Shown piece by piece: positions 7,320 to 11,107 of a stretch of DNA of 11,107 bases (within the stretch, counting starts at the first letter, position 1; every line of letters begins with the position of its first letter). Made by a program: the position numbers and the translations under genes. The stretch is from contig JBECKQ010000286.1 of NCBI GenBank assembly GCA_040235375.1, positions 1 to 11,107 of the forward strand, read 5' to 3'. The stretch is from JBECKQ01 sp040235375 (GTDB taxonomy: Bacteria; Planctomycetota; Phycisphaerae; UBA1845). Under the pieces are notes generated by a model that was not told the origin of the DNA, did not search any database, and saw nothing but the letters and a program-made list of their open reading frames with translations.

Positions 7320-8506
7320 ACCGCCCTCGTCCTTACCGGAACGCCCATGACCGGAAACCAGATCGCCAGCGCCCGCCACAGGAAAGCGATGCCGGCCACG
7401 ATGCCCACGGTCAGCGCCCACTCGGCCAGCGATGGGAAGTACATGTGCGTCGCGAACGGCGGCGAGTAGCCGATCCAGTACACGTTCACGCGATTCAGAA
7501 CGACGCCGAGCATGGCCAGCAGGCAGGCCAACGCCAGCAGCCCGGGCGAGCGCCGCACGCGGCGCATGCTCAACAGCACAATGGGTAGCGCCACACCGCC
7601 GGCAACTTCGACAATGAAGAACAGGCTTTGCATTGAAACGTGCCCCAGGTGAACGAACGTTCCGCGGATGACCATGTCCGCCAGCTTCGCCGCCAGGTAA
7701 ATGCTGAGCAGCACGGGCGCGTACCGGGCCAGCCGGCCCAACGTCTTCATGTCCGGCTCGAGCTTCAGTGAGCGCGGCCCGACGATGCACGCAAAGATCA
7801 CGGTCGGAAACCCCACGGCGATTGCAGACAGCAGGAACAGCAGGGCGAGCACCGGCGAATGCCAGAGCGGGTGCAGCTTCGTCGGCACGAGTGCCATCAC
7901 GTGCCCCAGCGACGACTGGTGCAGGCAGGAGATGCCCACGCCGAGCACGATGAAAACCGCCATCACGCGGTTGGCACTGTGGTGTACGGCCGAGCACACG
8001 CGGTCGAGCAGTGGATGCCGCAGGTCGCCGATGAACCGTTCGCAGAACACGGGCACGAACTCGATGTACAGCACCGTGACGTAGCACATCACGCACATGC
8101 CCACTTCGAACAGCGCGGAGTTGCCCTGCCACATGCTTGGCAGCATCGGGTGCCAGATGTTGTAGTAGCGGCCCAGGTCGGCCGCGAGGGCGACGCACGC
8201 AAACGTGTAGCCGAGCATGGCCGTGATCAGCGCCGGCCGCGCCAGCGAGTGGAACTCGTGGCGATGAAACACGTGGGCGATGGCCGCGGTGGTAAACCCG
8301 CCGGCCGCAATGGCGATGAACGACACGTCCGCGATGATCCATATTCCCCACGGGTAGAGCTGGCTCAGGTTCGTGCTGGCGCGCAGACCGAAGAAGAAGC
8401 GGTATGCAGCCGCGACAATCCCGATCGCCATGAGCACCAGCAGAGGCCGGACTCCGGGTGAGAACAGTTTTGCGCGAATCGGCACCGCCATTTCCTGATG
8501 GCTCAT
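7316..8506 (-). CDS. HybB/NrfD-like integral membrane quinone-interacting subunit
   Basis: This 396-residue polytopic inner-membrane protein has roughly nine or ten hydrophobic segments. It belongs to the NrfD/PsrC superfamily, whose members exchange electrons between menaquinone or ubiquinone and a periplasmic Fe-S subunit. The resemblance to HybB of E. coli hydrogenase-2 is close by eye: YPWGIWI (51-57), DLGRYYNIWHP (110-120), NSALFE (129-134), EFVPVFCERF (149-158), HQSSLG (196-201) and KLHPLWHS (210-217). AAGGAG lies 9 bases before ATG 8506. The gene overlaps the ferredoxin gene upstream and the cytochrome gene downstream, each by ATGA, so the three products are probably made together as one complex. 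HybB-like proteins have been suggested to support proton movement. Direction and substrate are not shown by the sequence. Confidence 0.93.
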   Translation of the reverse strand: MSHQEMAVPIRAKLFSPGVRPLLVLMAIGIVAAAYRFFFGLRASTNLSQLYPWGIWIIADVSFIAIAAGGFTTAAIAHVFHRHEFHSLARPALITAMLGYTFACVALAADLGRYYNIWHPMLPSMWQGNSALFEVGMCVMCYVTVLYIEFVPVFCERFIGDLRHPLLDRVCSAVHHSANRVMAVFIVLGVGISCLHQSSLGHVMALVPTKLHPLWHSPVLALLFLLSAIAVGFPTVIFACIVGPRSLKLEPDMKTLGRLARYAPVLLSIYLAAKLADMVIRGTFVHLGHVSMQSLFFIVEVAGGVALPIVLLSMRRVRRSPGLLALACLLAMLGVVLNRVNVYWIGYSPPFATHMYFPSLAEWALTVGIVAGIAFLWRALAIWFPVMGVPVRTRAV

Positions 8507-9492
8507 ACCGATGCTCCTTCACGTTTGCGCGCCGACGTGCGCCCGTTTTGGCGCGCTGGCGCTGCCGAGTCGGACGCCGCGTTCGAGTCGCGGGGCGATT
8601 CCGCCTGCTCCGGCCGCGTCAGCCACATGCTCAAGCCCAGTATGCCGACCCAGGCGATGGGCGGGATGAAATACTTGAACACCCCGTGCTGAATCGATTC
8701 CGACATGCGCGGCGGGGCCGCCGAAGAGAGATCGAGAAAGCCAAGCTGCTCGAAAGGAACCGCCGACAGGTACAGCCACGACGTGCCGCCGGCTTCGTGC
8801 TCGCCGTACACGTGATCCACGTAAAGCTGCGGCGCCTCGCGGATCTTTTCGTGAGCGCGATCAATCAGGTCACTCCGTTTGCCGTACAGCAGGCACTCCT
8901 TTGGACACGCCTGCACGCAGGCCGGCGGCTGCGCTGCCGTCTGACCGCCGGGCTGCGTACATAACGTGCACTTGCGAACTTGCGGAGTCAGCACATTGTC
9001 GTATTCGTACGTGGGCATCTGGAAGGGGCACGCCACCATGCAGTAGCGGCAGCCCATGCACTTCCAGGCGTTATACGTCACCGCGCCGTTGGCCTCTTTG
9101 CGCATTGCCCCGACCAGGCACGCCGAGACGCACGCCGGGTCGTTGCAGTGCATGCAGTTGAGCTTGACGTACGTGCGGCGGACGTCGCCGTCGGATCTTG
9201 CCGCGTTGACGGCCGTGTACGCCCGGGGACCGGGGCGGCGGGGTGACTCGAAGACGGACCGGTCCTCCAACTCCTGCGGCGTCGGAAACGGGAAGCCCGC
9301 GGCCTGCTGGCACGCGGCTTCACACCGCCGGCACCCGTTGCACTTTGTCAGATCGACCAGCACGCCCATCCAGTCATGGCTTACGGGCGCGTGCTGGGAT
9401 GCCTGGGCCGATCCGCCGCCCAGCGCGACCACCGACCCCGCGAGGCCGGCGGCGCCGGTTTGCCGAATAAACTCGCGCCGACTGACGTTCAC
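8503..9492 (-). CDS. Tat-exported HybA-like ferredoxin subunit with four [4Fe-4S] motifs
   Basis: This 329-residue protein has an N-terminal twin-arginine signal, SRREFIRQTG (residues 4-13), followed by an Ala/Gly-rich hydrophobic core, so it is exported folded. Four Cys clusters follow: C51/C54/C57/C61, C113/C116/C121/C125, C145/C148/C151/C155 and C175/C178/C192/C196, consistent with four [4Fe-4S] centres. C200 is an extra Cys. A single hydrophobic segment at about 270-291 anchors the C-terminus, as in HybA. A polar Ala/Arg tail ends the protein. The start is GTG at 9490-9492, the only start that preserves the full Tat motif, with GGAGG (9507-9503) 10 bases upstream. It overlaps the HybB-like gene by ATGA. 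It should carry electrons between that quinone subunit and the multiheme cytochrome. The family is certain. The specific complex is inferred. Confidence 0.93.
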   Translation of the reverse strand: MNVSRREFIRQTGAAGLAGSVVALGGGSAQASQHAPVSHDWMGVLVDLTKCNGCRRCEAACQQAAGFPFPTPQELEDRSVFESPRRPGPRAYTAVNAARSDGDVRRTYVKLNCMHCNDPACVSACLVGAMRKEANGAVTYNAWKCMGCRYCMVACPFQMPTYEYDNVLTPQVRKCTLCTQPGGQTAAQPPACVQACPKECLLYGKRSDLIDRAHEKIREAPQLYVDHVYGEHEAGGTSWLYLSAVPFEQLGFLDLSSAAPPRMSESIQHGVFKYFIPPIAWVGILGLSMWLTRPEQAESPRDSNAASDSAAPARQNGRTSARKREGASV

Positions 9493-9515
9493 GACGACTT
9501 ATCCTCCACCGGCGC

Positions 9516-9543
9516 GCCGCGGCGCGTCATGCGGCGCCGCGGC
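9516..9543 (-). promoter_or_regulatory. Strong intra-operon GC hairpin upstream of the ferredoxin gene
   Basis: GCCGCGGCGC (9516-9525) and GCGCCGCGGC (9534-9543) form a perfect 10-bp all-GC stem with an 8-base loop. It begins 8 bases upstream of the GGAGG of the HybA-like gene and 10 bases after the stop of the AcfC-DsrE gene. No T-run follows on the transcribed strand. It may be an RNA-processing or stability element that sets relative expression of the fusion and the respiratory genes. That role is inferred. Confidence 0.55.
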
Positions 9544-9553
9544 ACAGGGCCAA

Positions 9554-10762
9554 TCAGAATCGAATGTACGCGTACCCCTGCAATTCGAGGTCGATGATGC
9601 GGGGGTTCGCGTTCATTACGATCTTTACGCCGGGCAGGATGTCGCCCTCATTCCAGCCTTTCTCGCGCATGGTTTCGCCGCACAGCTCGAGGCTGACGCC
9701 GAGGTCCAGCAGCTCGCGAACGATCATCTCGTTTGGGTTCGGACCGGTCTTGCCGGTATGCGAGGCAAAGGCCCGGTTGTTGAGCAGCCAGTAGGCGGCG
9801 GACCCGTGGAAGACGGCGCTGACGTGCACTTCGCTGGCCGGCACGCCGAGCGACTGGTAGTCCTGCACGAGCTGCCGCACGGAGGACAGCCCTGCGCCGA
9901 CGCCCTGGCGCCACTCGTCGCTGTCGATACGGCAAACCGCGCAGATGTCGGTGCGCACGGTCAGCGGGCTACTGTCCGTTGTCGTCGTGGTCATCCACCC
10001 CCAGCTCTCGAAGATCGCCGCGCCTTCGGGCGAAGTGAGGAAATTGACGAACTGTCCCGCGAGCGGTTTCGCCTTGCCGCGCTGCGTCTGAGCAATGCTG
10101 CAATGACGGTAGATGCGATAGTCGCGGCTGACTTCGACCAACTTGGCCCGGTTGCGCAGCGGCATGTGCCAGATGTTCCAGGTGAGCCAGGCGTCGATCT
10201 CCGGCCGCGCGTCCCACAGCCGCATGGCCTCGTCGCTGCTGGCGGCGAACACGACGATGTTCTTGCGCAGGGCCCGCAGCGTCTCGATTCGCCCGAGCTT
10301 GCCGGCCATGTCCTCCCACAGACCGACCTGTCCGGAGCCGTTCACCACCATGACGGCGACGCCCGGCTTGAGCAGGTCCGGGAAGTCCTCGACGTTCTTC
10401 GGGTTGTCGGGGCGAACGAGAATCGCCGAGGGGCGCAGATACAGCGGCGTCACGGTCGTCGGTTCGAGCTGCAGCTTCTCGTTGCGGATGAACGCCGTCA
10501 TCATGAATTCCGCCGTGCTGTAGACGAGGTCGGCGTCGCCGGCGGCGCGGTCCATCCACTCTTCAGACGGCCCCGAGACGACCTCCACTTTCACGTTGTT
10601 GCGGTCGCCGAACACGACGGCCACCTCCTGGATTGCGGGAAACGGCGAGGTCGGTCCGTAGACGTGCAACACTTCCTCGGCTCGCAGGCTGCCGGTGAAG
10701 GCCACGGCCAGTACGGCTGCGAGCATGGGCGGTACTTTTCTGATTCCTGTTTTGTGCCACAT
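9554..10762 (-). CDS. Secreted fusion: AcfC-like periplasmic binding domain + DsrE-like domain
   Basis: This 402-residue protein has a signal peptide (residues 1 to about 28, cleavage after SLRA). Residues about 30-256 resemble AcfC, the accessory colonization factor type of periplasmic solute-binding protein related to molybdate/sulfate binders: VLHVYGPTSPFPAI (31-44), VSGPSEEWMD (62-71), LRPSAILVRPDNP (109-121), GQVGLWEDMAG (144-154), WLTWNIW (192-198) and TSPEGAAIFESWGW (243-256). After a Thr-rich linker (257-270), residues about 272-402 match exported DsrE/DsrF-like proteins: CAVC (274-277), VSAVFHGSAAYWLL (314-327), ELCGETM (359-365) and a DLELQGYAYIRF end (391-402). C361 aligns with the conserved Cys of that family. 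AcfC-like proteins normally stop near the Trp-Gly-Trp, so this is a fusion in one uninterrupted frame. GGGAG lies 7 bases before ATG 10762. No ABC permease or ATPase is adjacent. The ligand is unknown. Confidence 0.85.
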   Translation of the reverse strand: MWHKTGIRKVPPMLAAVLAVAFTGSLRAEEVLHVYGPTSPFPAIQEVAVVFGDRNNVKVEVVSGPSEEWMDRAAGDADLVYSTAEFMMTAFIRNEKLQLEPTTVTPLYLRPSAILVRPDNPKNVEDFPDLLKPGVAVMVVNGSGQVGLWEDMAGKLGRIETLRALRKNIVVFAASSDEAMRLWDARPEIDAWLTWNIWHMPLRNRAKLVEVSRDYRIYRHCSIAQTQRGKAKPLAGQFVNFLTSPEGAAIFESWGWMTTTTTDSSPLTVRTDICAVCRIDSDEWRQGVGAGLSSVRQLVQDYQSLGVPASEVHVSAVFHGSAAYWLLNNRAFASHTGKTGPNPNEMIVRELLDLGVSLELCGETMREKGWNEGDILPGVKIVMNANPRIIDLELQGYAYIRF

Positions 10763-10788
10763 CGCTGCTCTCCCGGTTTGGGGCCGCG

Positions 10789-10965
10789 TTACGACCCGTT
10801 CATGTGATCCACGATCATGTCCATGGGCAGCCGAACGAGCGCGGCAAGCCCGGCGGCGAGCCCGTCCGTCAGACCTTTCTGCAATCCGTCATCCATCGCG
10901 CAGCCGGTCGATGCCAGAGAGATCATCACGAATCCGAGCAGGATCAATCGCTTTATTGGTTTCAT
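10789..10965 (-). CDS. Small putative lipoprotein, 58 residues
   Basis: The frame starts at ATG 10963-10965, with AAAGG 7 bases upstream, and ends at TAA 10789-10791. The N-terminus MKPIKRLILLGFVMISLASTGC has a positive start, a hydrophobic core and a permissive lipobox with Cys 22, predicting an outer- or inner-membrane lipoprotein. The mature part is only about 37 residues, with a GLQKGLTDGLAAGLAALV repeat-like amphipathic stretch at residues 27-44 and a polar end. It lies 36 bases after the porin-like gene and 26 bases before the AcfC-DsrE gene on the same strand, so it is probably part of the operon. I recognise no function. Co-position suggests an assembly or anchoring role, but this is a guess. 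Confidence 0.7.
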   Translation of the reverse strand: MKPIKRLILLGFVMISLASTGCAMDDGLQKGLTDGLAAGLAALVRLPMDMIVDHMNGS

Positions 10966-11001
10966 CGATTTGCCTTTCTTGCTTCGAACCAGGTGAACAC
11001 G

Positions 11002-11107
11002 TCACAGACTCAGCCTGGTCTGGACGTAGAACATGTCGCCGTCATCCAGTCGGGCCACGCTCTCGGCGAAACCGCCGGGCAGGAAGTGGGCGTAGCCGAG
11101 CTCGAGC
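11002..11107 (-). CDS. C-terminal end of an outer-membrane beta-barrel protein (alginate-export/porin type), partial
   Basis: Only the last 34 residues are in the window, ending at TGA 11002-11004. They alternate polar and hydrophobic residues as in terminal beta strands: LELGYAHFLPGGF, then DGDMFYVQTRLSL at the end. The pattern GYAHFxPGxF...DxxFYVQT is what I know from the last two strands of alginate-export family barrels, which form outer-membrane channels. The final residue is Leu instead of the usual aromatic. It would be upstream in the same operon as the lipoprotein and respiratory genes and could form a channel for the substrate. The family assignment rests on a short fragment. Confidence 0.6.
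   Translation of the reverse strand, partial: LELGYAHFLPGGFAESVARLDDGDMFYVQTRLSL

Noticed and set aside
6165..7469. 434-codon plus-strand open frame
   Set aside because: It is antisense to the 13-heme cytochrome, whose regular CXXCH motifs show which strand is coding.
6111..8522. A single 803-codon minus-strand frame covering the cytochrome and the NrfD-like gene
   Set aside because: Only the last 402 residues (from ATG 7319) look like a protein. The first half reads the HybB/NrfD-like gene out of frame and is Arg/Ala/His-rich nonsense.
9056..10807. 583-codon plus-strand open frame
   Set aside because: It is antisense to the HybA-like and AcfC-DsrE genes, with no domain or ribosome binding site. 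Long antisense frames are expected at this GC content.

Overview
This is a GC-rich bacterial chromosome segment with no rRNA, tRNA, insertion sequence, phage or CRISPR signal. The gene content (large HAE-type RND pump, DUF892 ferritin-like protein, HybA/HybB-type respiratory module, multiheme cytochrome c, alginate-export-type porin) indicates a Gram-negative bacterium with substantial periplasmic electron transfer. The overall gene style resembles Planctomycetota, but that is an impression from familiarity. No marker gene in the window proves it.

Left part (1-5021): the start of a minus-strand ComF-like zinc-ribbon protein runs off the left edge. It diverges across about 150 bases from a two-gene plus-strand operon: a periplasmic adaptor (412-1710) and an RND inner-membrane pump (1707-5021), coupled by an ATGA overlap. 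No outer-membrane channel gene is present here. Middle (5022-6110): a ferritin-like DUF892 (YciE/YciF-type) gene (5224-5733) stands alone with a strong ribosome binding site. It is followed by about 377 bases without a gene, which hold several inverted repeats and two imperfect copies of a palindromic intergenic repeat.

Right part (6111-11107): six minus-strand genes read right to left as one apparent operon: a C-terminal fragment of an outer-membrane barrel (alginate-export type), a 58-aa putative lipoprotein, a secreted protein fusing an AcfC-like periplasmic binding domain to a DsrE-like domain, a Tat-exported HybA-like ferredoxin with four [4Fe-4S] motifs, a HybB/NrfD-like membrane quinone subunit, and a 13-CXXCH cytochrome c. 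The last three genes are joined by ATGA overlaps and look like a membrane quinone/periplasm oxidoreductase, with electrons passing between quinone (HybB-like), Fe-S clusters (HybA-like) and a heme wire. No hydrogenase or other catalytic subunit is visible.

The most interesting item is the association of this respiratory module with the AcfC-DsrE fusion, which suggests oxyanion or sulfur chemistry in the periplasm. The sequence alone does not give the substrate or the direction of electron flow. A perfect 10-bp all-GC hairpin lies inside the operon, just upstream of the ferredoxin gene's ribosome binding site.
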